DNA of 64,000 bases from Deltaproteobacteria bacterium (GTDB lineage: Bacteria; Myxococcota; Kuafuiibacteriia; Kuafuiibacteriales; Kuafuiibacteriaceae): positions 4,144,001-4,208,000 of the forward strand of contig JADJBV010000001.1 of NCBI GenBank assembly GCA_016703535.1, given 5' to 3'. Below are positions 8,794 through 16,412 of the stretch, in pieces; the first letter of the stretch is position 1; each line of letters begins with the position of its first letter. The notes beneath the pieces were generated by a model. That model was not told where the DNA came from. It was given only the letters and a program-made list of their open reading frames with translations, and ran no database searches. The position numbers and the translations under genes were made by a program.

Positions 8794-9621
8794 TCAGCGG
8801 GCCCGAAGGGCAAACAGTCCAAGGGCGGCCGCGGTCGCAACGTTCAAAGAGTCGACCCCCGCCGACATCGGGATCCGCAGGCCCCGATCCACCGCCTCCA
8901 GCGTCGCCGCCGACAAGCCCGGCCCTTCGGCGCCGACCAAGAGGGCCACCCGCTCTGCGCCCGGCAATCCACCTCGAAAGAGCTCGACCACCGAGGTGGC
9001 GTCGGCCCGGGGCGTGAGGGCGTAGGTCACGAACCCCGCCGCCCGCAGCGACGCCAGGCCCGCCGGCCAAGGGGCGGTGCGGGCGAAGGGCAACACCAAG
9101 GCGTGGCCCATCGAGGTGCGGATCGCCTTTCGGTAGAGCGGATCGGCCGAGCTCGGATCGAGCAACAAGAGGCTCACGCCAAAAGCCGCGCCGTTGCGGA
9201 ACAAGGCGCCCACGTTGTCGGTGTTGGCGAGGCCCTCCAGCCCCAACACCAAAGCCGGGCCCGGGGGCAACGCCGCCAACGCCGCGTCCACCTCGAGGGG
9301 GGCGCCGATCCGCCCCACCGCCAACACCCCCCGGTGGAGCTTGAAGCCGACGATGCCCTCGAGGAGCGCCATCGAGGCCACGTAGATCGGCACCTCGGCG
9401 GGCAAACGCGAGAGCAAAGGCGTCAGGCGTTCGACCTTGTTTTCGGCGATCAACACCGAGTCGACGGGATAACGCCCTCGTTCGATCAAGGTGGCCAGGA
9501 CCTCGTGGCCTTCGGCCAAAAAGCGGCCTCGGCGTTTGATCCACTCGCCGTCTTGGACGTTGAAGTAGTCGGCGACCCGGGGGTCACTCGGCTCGAGGAT
9601 GGGCAACAAGCAGAGGCTCAT
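8794..9621 (-). CDS. SPOUT-family RNA 2'-O-ribose methyltransferase (TrmH/SpoU-like)
   Basis: This enzyme is predicted to transfer a methyl group from S-adenosylmethionine to ribose 2'-OH of rRNA or tRNA; the exact nucleotide is not predictable. The 275-residue protein has an N-terminal substrate-binding part (VQDGEWIKRRGRFLAEGHEV) and a C-terminal knotted domain with all three SPOUT motifs: NTDNVGALFRNG (motif 1), LLVGAEGPGL (motif 2) and IPMSAGVDSLNVATAAAL (motif 3). The start overlaps the 3' end of alkB by 38 bases. The N-terminal residues MSLCLLPILEPSDPRVADYF fit this subfamily, so the overlap seems genuine. It is probably transcribed with alkB. Confidence 0.9.
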   Translation of the reverse strand: MSLCLLPILEPSDPRVADYFNVQDGEWIKRRGRFLAEGHEVLATLIERGRYPVDSVLIAENKVERLTPLLSRLPAEVPIYVASMALLEGIVGFKLHRGVLAVGRIGAPLEVDAALAALPPGPALVLGLEGLANTDNVGALFRNGAAFGVSLLLLDPSSADPLYRKAIRTSMGHALVLPFARTAPWPAGLASLRAAGFVTYALTPRADATSVVELFRGGLPGAERVALLVGAEGPGLSAATLEAVDRGLRIPMSAGVDSLNVATAAALGLFALRAR

Positions 9622-10672
9622 CGGCGGGTTCGCTGACCTGAGCGTTCCACGCGTCCACCCGGCGGTCCATGATCTTGAACCACAAGGGCGGCAAGAAGGC
9701 GCACAACATCATGGTCGCGTAGCCGGCGGGGAGTTGGGGGCTGTCCTCCAGGTGGCGCAAGATCGGATACGGGCGGCTGGCCAAGTAGTGATGATCGGCG
9801 TGGCGCGGCAGGTTGAACAGGTAGAGGCCGGTCAAGCGATGGGCCGAGTTCCAGGAGTGGCGCGGCAGGACCCGTTCAAAGCGCTCACCGGTGGCCCGCC
9901 GCGAAAGACCGTAGTGCTCCACGTAGTTTACGGTCTCGAGCAACAACACCGCCACCAAACTTTGGAGCCCAAAAAAAGCGACGGCAACGGGCCCAAAGGC
10001 GAAGAAAAGCGCCAGGTAGCCGAGGCCGAGCACCACCGGCATCCGCAGCCGGCGATCCGCGAAGGACCAAGCCCGCACGCCTTTGTTCGCGACCCGTTCA
10101 CCCTCGAGTCGCCACGCCGAACTCAAAGATCCAGCCAGGGTCCGCAGCCAAAAAGGATAAAGCGCCTCACCTTGTCGGGAGCTCGCTGGATCCAGCGGCG
10201 TCGCCACGTGGCGGTGATGACCCAACACGTGCTCCACACAAAAGTGCGGATAACTGACCATGGTCATCAACAACTCGGCCACGCCCCGAGCGCCCCGCTG
10301 TTTTCGGTGCATCAACTCGTGAGCCACGTTGATCCCTCCCGCGCCCGCGAGGAGGCCGAAGGAGATGGTCAGGCCCAACTTCTCGAAGGCGGTGCGTTCG
10401 GCGCCGAGGACCTGCTCGAGGGTCACGACAAACAGCAGGAGCTGGAGAGCGACGAAGGCGTAGAGCCACAGGTCGTAGAAGATGCGCCCGACCTCAACCT
10501 TCTCTTCTTCAGGGCTCGGGTTGTGGGTGTCGAGGCCGAGGGCCGCGTCGAGCACCGGCGTCACCACGAAGATGAAGGCCAGCGGGAAGAAGGTCAGGCC
10601 CCCTTCCCCCCAAAGGGCCACCAGCATGGAAGCCGGGAGCACCAAAGCCACGACGAAGCGGAGGGCGCGCAT
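9584..10672 (-). CDS. alkB: Alkane 1-monooxygenase, membrane di-iron hydroxylase
   Basis: AlkB-type enzymes hydroxylate the terminal carbon of medium-chain alkanes in the inner membrane, using a di-iron centre fed by rubredoxin. The 362-residue protein shows the conserved His boxes in order: HELMHR, HVLGHHRHVATPLD, NYVEHYGL and LPRHADHHY, together with the HSWNS block typical of alkane hydroxylases, and at least six hydrophobic segments. The ATG at 10672 is preceded by TTGAGG; a TTG at 10681 is the only other upstream start. No rubredoxin or reductase gene is nearby. The promoter just upstream carries an 18-bp palindrome in its spacer, pointing to repressor control. Confidence 0.9.
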   Translation of the reverse strand: MRALRFVVALVLPASMLVALWGEGGLTFFPLAFIFVVTPVLDAALGLDTHNPSPEEEKVEVGRIFYDLWLYAFVALQLLLFVVTLEQVLGAERTAFEKLGLTISFGLLAGAGGINVAHELMHRKQRGARGVAELLMTMVSYPHFCVEHVLGHHRHVATPLDPASSRQGEALYPFWLRTLAGSLSSAWRLEGERVANKGVRAWSFADRRLRMPVVLGLGYLALFFAFGPVAVAFFGLQSLVAVLLLETVNYVEHYGLSRRATGERFERVLPRHSWNSAHRLTGLYLFNLPRHADHHYLASRPYPILRHLEDSPQLPAGYATMMLCAFLPPLWFKIMDRRVDAWNAQVSEPADEPLLVAHPRAE

Positions 10673-10681
10673 GGGCCTCAA

Positions 10682-10709
10682 TTTATCTACTCGTGAGTAG
10701 ATTAGTCAA
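10682..10709 (-). promoter_or_regulatory. alkB promoter with palindromic operator in the spacer
   Basis: Read on the minus strand, a -35 box TTGACT (10704-10709) and a -10 box GATAAA (10682-10687) are 16 bp apart. An 18-bp palindrome, ATCTACTCACGAGTAGAT with 8-bp perfect arms (10685-10702), fills the spacer. The AT-rich stretch stands out from the GC-rich surroundings. The -35 box overlaps the stop codon of the preceding transporter ATPase gene. Palindromes of this shape in the promoter spacer are typical of TetR-family repressors; the repressor gene is not in this window. Transcription would begin about 3 nt before the alkB ATG. Confidence 0.65.
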
Positions 10710-11689
10710 GACCCGCTCCCGGGCGAGGATTCGGCCAGCACCACCGGGCAGGCCAGCTGATGCCCCGGCCCCACCCCCACCAAGGGCGGGACCAAGGTGG
10801 TGCAACTCGGCTGCACCATTGGACAACGGCCGGCAAAGGCACAGCCGGGGGGCAGCTGGATCGGGCTCGGCGGTTCACCGGCCAAGGCCCGGACCCCACC
10901 CGGGGCGCGATCGAGGGACGGGGCCGCCGCCAACAGGGCCCGGGTGTAGGGGTGTTGGGCCGAGGCCAACTGGGCGCTCGGGAGGACCTCGACGCTGCGG
11001 CCCAAGTAGAGGACCAGGACCCGATCGGCGATCACCGGGACCAACGAAAGATCGTGGGTGATGAAGACCATCGCCAAGTTTCGAGTGCGCTTCAGGTGCA
11101 GCAAGAGCTCGAGGATCTGAGCCCGCACCGAAACATCGAGGGCCGACACCACCTCGTCGGCCACCAGCACCTGGGGCTCCACCGACAAGGCCCGAGCGAT
11201 CGCCACCCGCTGCTTCTGCCCGCCCGAAAGTTGATGCGGATAGGCGCGCCGATGATCCGGCGAAAGGCCAACCTCGACGAGCAGCTGTTCCACCCGAGCC
11301 GAAACCTGCTCGGCCGGGACGATCCGATGAAAGCGGAGCGCTTCTTCGAGGGCCGCGCCGACCGTCAGCCGCGGGTTGAGGGCCGAGCTCGGATCTTGAA
11401 ACACCAGCTGCAGGTGACGGCGCAGCGGCCGAAGTTCGTGTTCCTTGAGCCCGGTCAGCCGTTGCCCACCAAAGTGGACCTCACCGTGGGTCGGCGGCAC
11501 CAAGCCCACCAACACCCGGGCCAAGCTGGTCTTGCCCGAGCCCGACTCACCGACCACCGCCAGCACTTCACCCGCGGTGAGCGAAAGGTCGACGCCGTTG
11601 AGCGCGTAGACGTATTCGGGCGGCTGAAACAGCCCACCGGATCGCGGCAAGGCGAGCCGCAGATCGACGCCCGACAACAAGGCGTTCAC
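10706..11689 (-). CDS. Oligopeptide/dipeptide ABC transporter, ATP-binding protein (OppF/DppF-type)
   Basis: One of the two ATPases that power peptide import at the inner membrane (327 aa). Visible are Walker A GESGSGKTS, the Q-loop LVFQDP, the signature LSGGQKQRVAIARAL, a Walker B VLVADE, the H-loop ITHDLS, and the C-terminal oligopeptide-type extension (HPYTRALLAA, CAFAGRCP). An oddity is DEVVSALD, where the family normally has DEP(V/T)SALD. I placed the start at the GTG (11689) that overlaps the stop of the preceding ATPase by 4 nt. The longer open frame upstream has no family similarity. It is the last transporter gene in the operon. Confidence 0.93.
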   Translation of the reverse strand: MNALLSGVDLRLALPRSGGLFQPPEYVYALNGVDLSLTAGEVLAVVGESGSGKTSLARVLVGLVPPTHGEVHFGGQRLTGLKEHELRPLRRHLQLVFQDPSSALNPRLTVGAALEEALRFHRIVPAEQVSARVEQLLVEVGLSPDHRRAYPHQLSGGQKQRVAIARALSVEPQVLVADEVVSALDVSVRAQILELLLHLKRTRNLAMVFITHDLSLVPVIADRVLVLYLGRSVEVLPSAQLASAQHPYTRALLAAAPSLDRAPGGVRALAGEPPSPIQLPPGCAFAGRCPMVQPSCTTLVPPLVGVGPGHQLACPVVLAESSPGSGS

Positions 11690-12627
11690 CGCACCTCCAA
11701 CGGGAACAGACAACGGTGCGACCGCGGTCCTTCGATCACCAGAGGCGGTGCGGCTTCGCTGCAGCGGGCTTGCGCAGATGGGCAGCGCGGCGCAAACGTA
11801 CACCCCGGTGGTCGATCTCGCAGGCTCGGCGGGGCACCCGGGATCGGCGCCAACGGTCGATGAACCCGCGGGACGGCGTCCAGGAGCCCCCGGGTGTACG
11901 GGTGGCGGGGGTTGGCCAATACCTGGGCGGTGGGGCCCGTCTCCACCAAACGCCCCGCGTACATCACCGCGACGTTGGGGCACCACTCATGCACCACCGC
12001 CAGATCGTGGGTGATGAACAACATCGCCATGCCGTGTTGGGCTTGGAGGCCGAGGAGCAGCTCCAAGATCTGGGCCTGCACCGTGACGTCCAGGGCCGAG
12101 GTCGGTTCGTCACAGATCAGGACCTGGGGCTCCAACATCAAGGCCAAGGCGATCAACACCCGCTGCCGCATGCCCCCCGAAAGTTGGTGCGGGTAGTCGT
12201 CGATCCGGCGTTCGGGGGCGGGGATGCCGACCTGCGCCAACAAAGCGATCGCCCGATCCCGTCGCTCTTTTTTGGGGTGACGATCGTGGGCGGCCCAGGT
12301 CTCGAGGAGTTGTTGGCCGATGGTGTAGACCGGATCCAAGGCGGTTTTGGGATCTTGAAACACCAGCCCGATGCCCGCACCCCGCAGCCGTCGCCAACGA
12401 GCAGCGTCGGCGCCGATCAGCTCTTCGCCTTGAAAGCGGACGCTTCCTGAAAGCCGAGCGCCGTTGGGCAACAGGTTGAGCAAGGCGCGAGCGGTGAGGC
12501 TCTTGCCTGAACCCGACTCACCGACCAAGGCCAAGGTCTGGCCGGCCGAAAGATCCAGGTCTACGCCGTCGACGGGACGGGCGCCGCCCAACTCGACCAC
12601 CAAACCTCGCGCCGAAAGCAGGGTCAC
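11686..12627 (-). CDS. Oligopeptide/dipeptide ABC transporter, ATP-binding protein (OppD/DppD-type)
   Basis: Partner ATPase of the peptide importer (313 aa). Motifs: Walker A GESGSGKSLTARALL, Q-loop GLVFQDPKTALDPV, signature LSGGMRQRVLIALAL, Walker B VLICDEPTSALD, H-loop ITHDLAVV and the oligopeptide-type C-terminus HPYTRGLLDAVPR...GCTFAPRCP. The GTG start at 12627 overlaps the permease stop (GTGA) and has AAGGAG 7 nt upstream, which fixes the start; the longer upstream frame reads through the permease gene. Confidence 0.94.
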   Translation of the reverse strand: MTLLSARGLVVELGGARPVDGVDLDLSAGQTLALVGESGSGKSLTARALLNLLPNGARLSGSVRFQGEELIGADAARWRRLRGAGIGLVFQDPKTALDPVYTIGQQLLETWAAHDRHPKKERRDRAIALLAQVGIPAPERRIDDYPHQLSGGMRQRVLIALALMLEPQVLICDEPTSALDVTVQAQILELLLGLQAQHGMAMLFITHDLAVVHEWCPNVAVMYAGRLVETGPTAQVLANPRHPYTRGLLDAVPRVHRPLAPIPGAPPSLRDRPPGCTFAPRCPSAQARCSEAAPPLVIEGPRSHRCLFPLEVR

Positions 12628-13451
12628 CGAGGTTCTCCTTGGAGCGCGTCTTCGAAGGCGCCGGCCAAGACGTTGAAGGCCAACACCAACCCGAACGTCG
12701 CCACCGAGGCGGCCCCGATCTGCCAACCAAAGCCGTTGATCAACTCAGCCCGGGCTTGGTTGATCATGATCCCCCAGCTGGGCTGGCCCTGCACGCCGAG
12801 CCCCAGATACGAGAGGATGACCTCGGACTTCACGGCGCCGACGAAGAGCAAGGCAAATTGCACCAAGGCCAGGTGGGCCGTTTGAGGCAAGACGTGGCGC
12901 AACAAGACGCGGCGCGGCGGAAAGCCCAAGACCCGAGCGGCCTGCACGTGGTCCGCGTCCCGGAGCCGCAAGACCTCGGCCCGGATCGTCCGGCAAGGGC
13001 CGACCCAAAAGGTCGCGAAGAAGGCGAGGTACACGCCGAGGAGCCCTCGCCCCGCCAGGTAGGTCACCGCCACCAAAAGCAGGATGGACGGGATCGACTC
13101 GATGGTCGAGTAGAGCCAAACGATCGCTTGGTCCCACTTGCCGCCGAAATAACCGGCGACGCCCCCCAATACCGCGCCAAAAGCCACACCCCAGGCGGCG
13201 CTGATCACCCCCACCAAAAACGCGACCTGGGTGGAGTGGAGGGTGCGGATCAAGATGTCTCGGCCTTGGCGATCGGTGCCGAGCCAATGCCCCGGACCCG
13301 GCGATTGAAAACGCGGGCCGACCCGGAGCTCGGGGTCCCCGGGCAAGAGGCCAAGGCCCGCCAACAAAGAGACCACGGCGTAGAGGCTGATCAACAACAA
13401 GGCCACTTGGGCGCTTCGATCCGTGCGCAACTTGAGGAGCAGCAGGTTCAT
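12624..13451 (-). CDS. Oligopeptide/dipeptide ABC transporter, permease (OppC/DppC-type)
   Basis: Inner-membrane permease subunit (275 aa) that pairs with the OppB-type subunit to form the peptide channel. It has an N-terminal hydrophobic helix (VALLLISLYAVVSLLAGLG), the subfamily block HWLGTDRQGRDILIRTLHST, and the ATPase-coupling loop RAEVLRLRDADHVQAARVLG. Four to five further hydrophobic segments follow, ending in FGLVLAFNVLAGAFEDAL. The ATG at 13451 overlaps the stop of the upstream permease by 4 nt. Confidence 0.93.
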   Translation of the reverse strand: MNLLLLKLRTDRSAQVALLLISLYAVVSLLAGLGLLPGDPELRVGPRFQSPGPGHWLGTDRQGRDILIRTLHSTQVAFLVGVISAAWGVAFGAVLGGVAGYFGGKWDQAIVWLYSTIESIPSILLLVAVTYLAGRGLLGVYLAFFATFWVGPCRTIRAEVLRLRDADHVQAARVLGFPPRRVLLRHVLPQTAHLALVQFALLFVGAVKSEVILSYLGLGVQGQPSWGIMINQARAELINGFGWQIGAASVATFGLVLAFNVLAGAFEDALQGEPR

Positions 13452-14383
13452 CCCAACCTCACCCGAGGGTCGAGGGCCGCGTAGAGCAGATCGGTGAGGA
13501 GGTTGGCGCCGACCAAAAGCACCGAAAGGAACAGAGTGTAGGCCTTCAGCACCGGCAGATCGGCGGCCTCCACCGCGTCGAGCAAGGTGTGGCCCAACCC
13601 CGGGATGCCGAAGAAGGACTCGAGGAGCAAAGAGCCGGTCAGGAGGAAGGGCACGGCCATCATCACCCGGGCCAAGATCGGGACCAGGGCGTTGCGGAGC
13701 ACGTGGCGCCCCAGGACCGCCCCCTCTGGCAGGCCCCGGGCGCGAGCCACCAACACGTGATCCCGCCCCAACTCTTGGCCCAACACCGCCCGGAAGTAGC
13801 GCACGTCGTAGCCCAACCCGACGACGATCAAGATGCCGATCGGGAGCGCCAAATACGGCCAACGATCGAGGAGGCCCGGGTCGTAGCCGTGGATCGGGAA
13901 AAGGGGCCAATAGAAGGCCAGCAGGTACTGACCCGCCACGATGTACAGCAGGAAGCTGACGCTCATCCCGACGACGGTGGCCAACAAGAGCCCGCGATCC
14001 GAGGCCCGCCCCCGCCGCCGCGCCGACCACAGCCCCAGGCCGATCGCCAGGAGCGTGCCGAACAACAAGGCGGGCAAGGTGAGGCTCAAGGACGGGCCGG
14101 CACCTTTGGAGAGGAGCTCCAACACCGGCTCCCGGGTCGCGAAGGAGCGGCCGAAGTCGAGCCGGGCCAGTTCGCCCAAATAACGCAGGTATTGTTCGGG
14201 CAAAGGGCGATCGAAGCCGTACTCCCGCTCGAGGGCGGCGATCTCGGCGGGGGTGGCGCTTTTGCCCAAAAACGCGACCACCGGGTTGCCGCCGGCGACG
14301 TGAAACAGGAGGAAGGTGAGGAGGGTGACGCCCAGGATCGTCGGCGCTCCGGCCAAGAGCCGGCGAAAGGCGTAGGCCGCCAC
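13448..14383 (-). CDS. Oligopeptide/dipeptide ABC transporter, permease (OppB/DppB-type)
   Basis: Inner-membrane permease subunit (311 aa). The N-terminal helix (RRLLAGAPTILGVTLLTFLL) is followed by the periplasmic loop characteristic of this subunit (YGFDRPLPEQYLRYLGELAR, LDFGRSF). Further membrane helices and the coupling loop GRDHVLVARARGLPEGAVLG come next, and the C-terminus contains LESFFGIPGLGHTLLDAV. The start is a GTG with no convincing ribosome site. It lies 47 bp downstream of a collagen-like gene, not next to its binding protein gene as is usual in opp/dpp operons; that gene lies about 5.8 kb upstream. Confidence 0.93.
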   Translation of the reverse strand: MAAYAFRRLLAGAPTILGVTLLTFLLFHVAGGNPVVAFLGKSATPAEIAALEREYGFDRPLPEQYLRYLGELARLDFGRSFATREPVLELLSKGAGPSLSLTLPALLFGTLLAIGLGLWSARRRGRASDRGLLLATVVGMSVSFLLYIVAGQYLLAFYWPLFPIHGYDPGLLDRWPYLALPIGILIVVGLGYDVRYFRAVLGQELGRDHVLVARARGLPEGAVLGRHVLRNALVPILARVMMAVPFLLTGSLLLESFFGIPGLGHTLLDAVEAADLPVLKAYTLFLSVLLVGANLLTDLLYAALDPRVRLG

Positions 14384-14430
14384 GAGGGAGGTACTCGTGT
14401 CCTGCCGGCCAAGGACCGGTCAAGTGCCGG

Positions 14431-16365
14431 TCAGAGTTGATCGGGGATCGACTGGCAGCTGAAGCCAGCGGTGTGGGTCGCAGCCACGGTGCCGCCCGCG
14501 CCGCAAGCGCCCGCCGCGTTGAGCTGGGCCACCTGGCCCGCGCTCTGGTTGAAGCGCAGGAAGTAGTCCTGGCTGACGTTCGCGGCCTGCGAGAAGGCCC
14601 ACTGGAACTCGTAGCGGCCTACGAAAGTGCCGTTACCGGTGAGGGTCATGGACACCACGTTCGGGCCCACACCCGCCACCGCGGCGGCAGTCGTAATGTC
14701 GGCCTGCAGACCGTAGGCGCTGTTGGCGCAGATCTGGCCGGTCAGCCCCGCCACGACGACGGTGACGGTCCCGGTCGCTTTGCAGACCACGGTGCGGGTG
14801 AGGTTGCTCGGCTCGACTGGGACTCGAGACTGGCGAAAAGCGTTGCCCGAGATCCGACCACCGCAGGTCACGCCGCCGGCGGGGAGGTTAAAGTTGCAGG
14901 CGGCGCAGCCGGCGACCAAACAGACACTATTGGACAGGGTCGACGGGCCGGCGGGTCCGGTGGCTCCCGTGGGGCCAGGCGCACCCGGGGTGCCCGCAGG
15001 TCCCGTGGGGCCCGTCGCGCCGTTGAGGCCGGTCAGGCCTTGAGGGCCGGTGGCGCCGGTGGGCCCGGTCGCGCCCCGGGGACCGGCAGGGCCCGTTGCA
15101 CCCGCAGGACCGGCGGGTCCGGTGAGGCCGATCCCACCTTGGGGACCCGTCGCGCCCGCTGGGCCCGCTGGACCAGTTGCACCCGCCGGACCCGTCAAGC
15201 CTTGAGCGCCGGTGGTGCCGGTTGCGCCGGGAACTCCGGTCGAACCGGTCGGGCCCGTCGCGCCTCGAGCGCCGGCCGGGCCGATGGCACCGGTGGCCCC
15301 CGCCAGGCCCTGAGGACCTTGAGCACCGGTCGGACCTTGAGGGCCCGCGACCCCGGCTGGGCCCGCGGATCCGGGAGGGCCAGCGACGCCCGCCACCCCT
15401 TGGGGACCCGCCGCGCCGGTGGGGCCGAGGGGGCCTTGGGCCCCGGTCGCGCCGTCAGCGCCGGTCGGGCCGGTGGCCCCCCGCAGACCTTGCGCACCCG
15501 TCGGGCCGACCGGGCCCAATAGCCCTTGAGGACCCTGGGCGCCCGTCGGGCCGATGGGGCCCAGCAAACCTTGCAGACCTTGCGCGCCGGTCGGGCCGAT
15601 CGGGCCTACCAATCCTTGTGGACCTTGTGCACCCGTCGGGCCGATGGGACCGGCGAGACCCGTGAGGCCTTGAGCGCCGGTGGGGCCGGTCGCGCCGCGG
15701 AGACCTTGAGCGCCGGTGGGGCCCACCGCGCCCGGAACGCCGGTGGCGCCGGTCGGACCGACAAGACCTTGGGCACCGGTGGCACCCACCGCCCCGGTCG
15801 CGCCCGTGGGTCCGAGGGGACCCGGCACACCGGTGGCGCCAGTGGGGCCAGGAGGACCGATCGCGCCTGCGGGGCCCGTGGCACCGACAGGTCCGGCGAC
15901 GCCGGTCGCACCGATGGGACCTTCAGGACCCGTCGGACCCGCGGGACCCTCAGGGCCGGTCGCGCCGGTGGGGCCCATTGGCCCGGCGGTGTCGGCGGTC
16001 AAAGCCCGCACCGCAAAGGGGACGAAGCCGATCTGAAATCGGGGCGCGAGCTCCAGCCCATCGCCGACCAAGGTCAGCCCCAGGTAAAGGGAGCCGCCTG
16101 CAAACACCGAAGCCGGCAGGGCCTCGACCCCACCCACTTGGATCTGGAACCAACCTTCGATCGGGAGCACCCCTTCGTGCACCTCTTCGAACAACACCGT
16201 GCCGCCGCTCTCCTGATCGTAGATCCGGACCTCAACGCTGAAGGCGTCTTCGATGGGCAATCCGTCGCCGCTGGTCAAAAAGCCCTGAAAAGGCAGCTCG
16301 ACCTGAGCCCAAGCTTGCGCCGGCAACAAGGCCAGCACGGCGGAGAAGGCGATGGACTTGAACAT
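14431..16365 (-). CDS. Secreted collagen-like protein A (Gly-X-Y repeats)
   Basis: A 644-residue exported collagen-like protein. Residues 1-20 are a signal peptide ending AQAWA. Residues 21-127 form a globular domain (VELPFQGFLTSGDGLPIED...GFVPFAVRALTADTAG), shared with the other two collagen-like proteins. Residues about 128-473 are roughly 115 uninterrupted Gly-X-Y triplets, mostly GPT, GAT, GPQ, GPA, with many charged or Gln positions. The last 170 residues form a Cys-containing globular domain different from those of proteins B and C. Bacterial collagen triplets form trimeric rods on cell surfaces. The ATG at 16365 has AGGAG 5 nt upstream. The gene lies between collagen-like gene B and the permease genes. 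Confidence 0.88.
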   Translation of the reverse strand: MFKSIAFSAVLALLPAQAWAQVELPFQGFLTSGDGLPIEDAFSVEVRIYDQESGGTVLFEEVHEGVLPIEGWFQIQVGGVEALPASVFAGGSLYLGLTLVGDGLELAPRFQIGFVPFAVRALTADTAGPMGPTGATGPEGPAGPTGPEGPIGATGVAGPVGATGPAGAIGPPGPTGATGVPGPLGPTGATGAVGATGAQGLVGPTGATGVPGAVGPTGAQGLRGATGPTGAQGLTGLAGPIGPTGAQGPQGLVGPIGPTGAQGLQGLLGPIGPTGAQGPQGLLGPVGPTGAQGLRGATGPTGADGATGAQGPLGPTGAAGPQGVAGVAGPPGSAGPAGVAGPQGPTGAQGPQGLAGATGAIGPAGARGATGPTGSTGVPGATGTTGAQGLTGPAGATGPAGPAGATGPQGGIGLTGPAGPAGATGPAGPRGATGPTGATGPQGLTGLNGATGPTGPAGTPGAPGPTGATGPAGPSTLSNSVCLVAGCAACNFNLPAGGVTCGGRISGNAFRQSRVPVEPSNLTRTVVCKATGTVTVVVAGLTGQICANSAYGLQADITTAAAVAGVGPNVVSMTLTGNGTFVGRYEFQWAFSQAANVSQDYFLRFNQSAGQVAQLNAAGACGAGGTVAATHTAGFSCQSIPDQL

Positions 16366-16412
16366 GGGGGCTCCTGCCGAGCGCGAGGCTCGAGCGGTAG
16401 GCGAAGGGACGC

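Noticed and set aside
12624..14423. A 599-codon open frame covering both permease genes on the minus strand
   Set aside because: Only its last 275 codons match the OppC-type permease. The upstream part is an out-of-frame reading of the OppB-type gene, which has its own clear frame and a 4-nt overlap.
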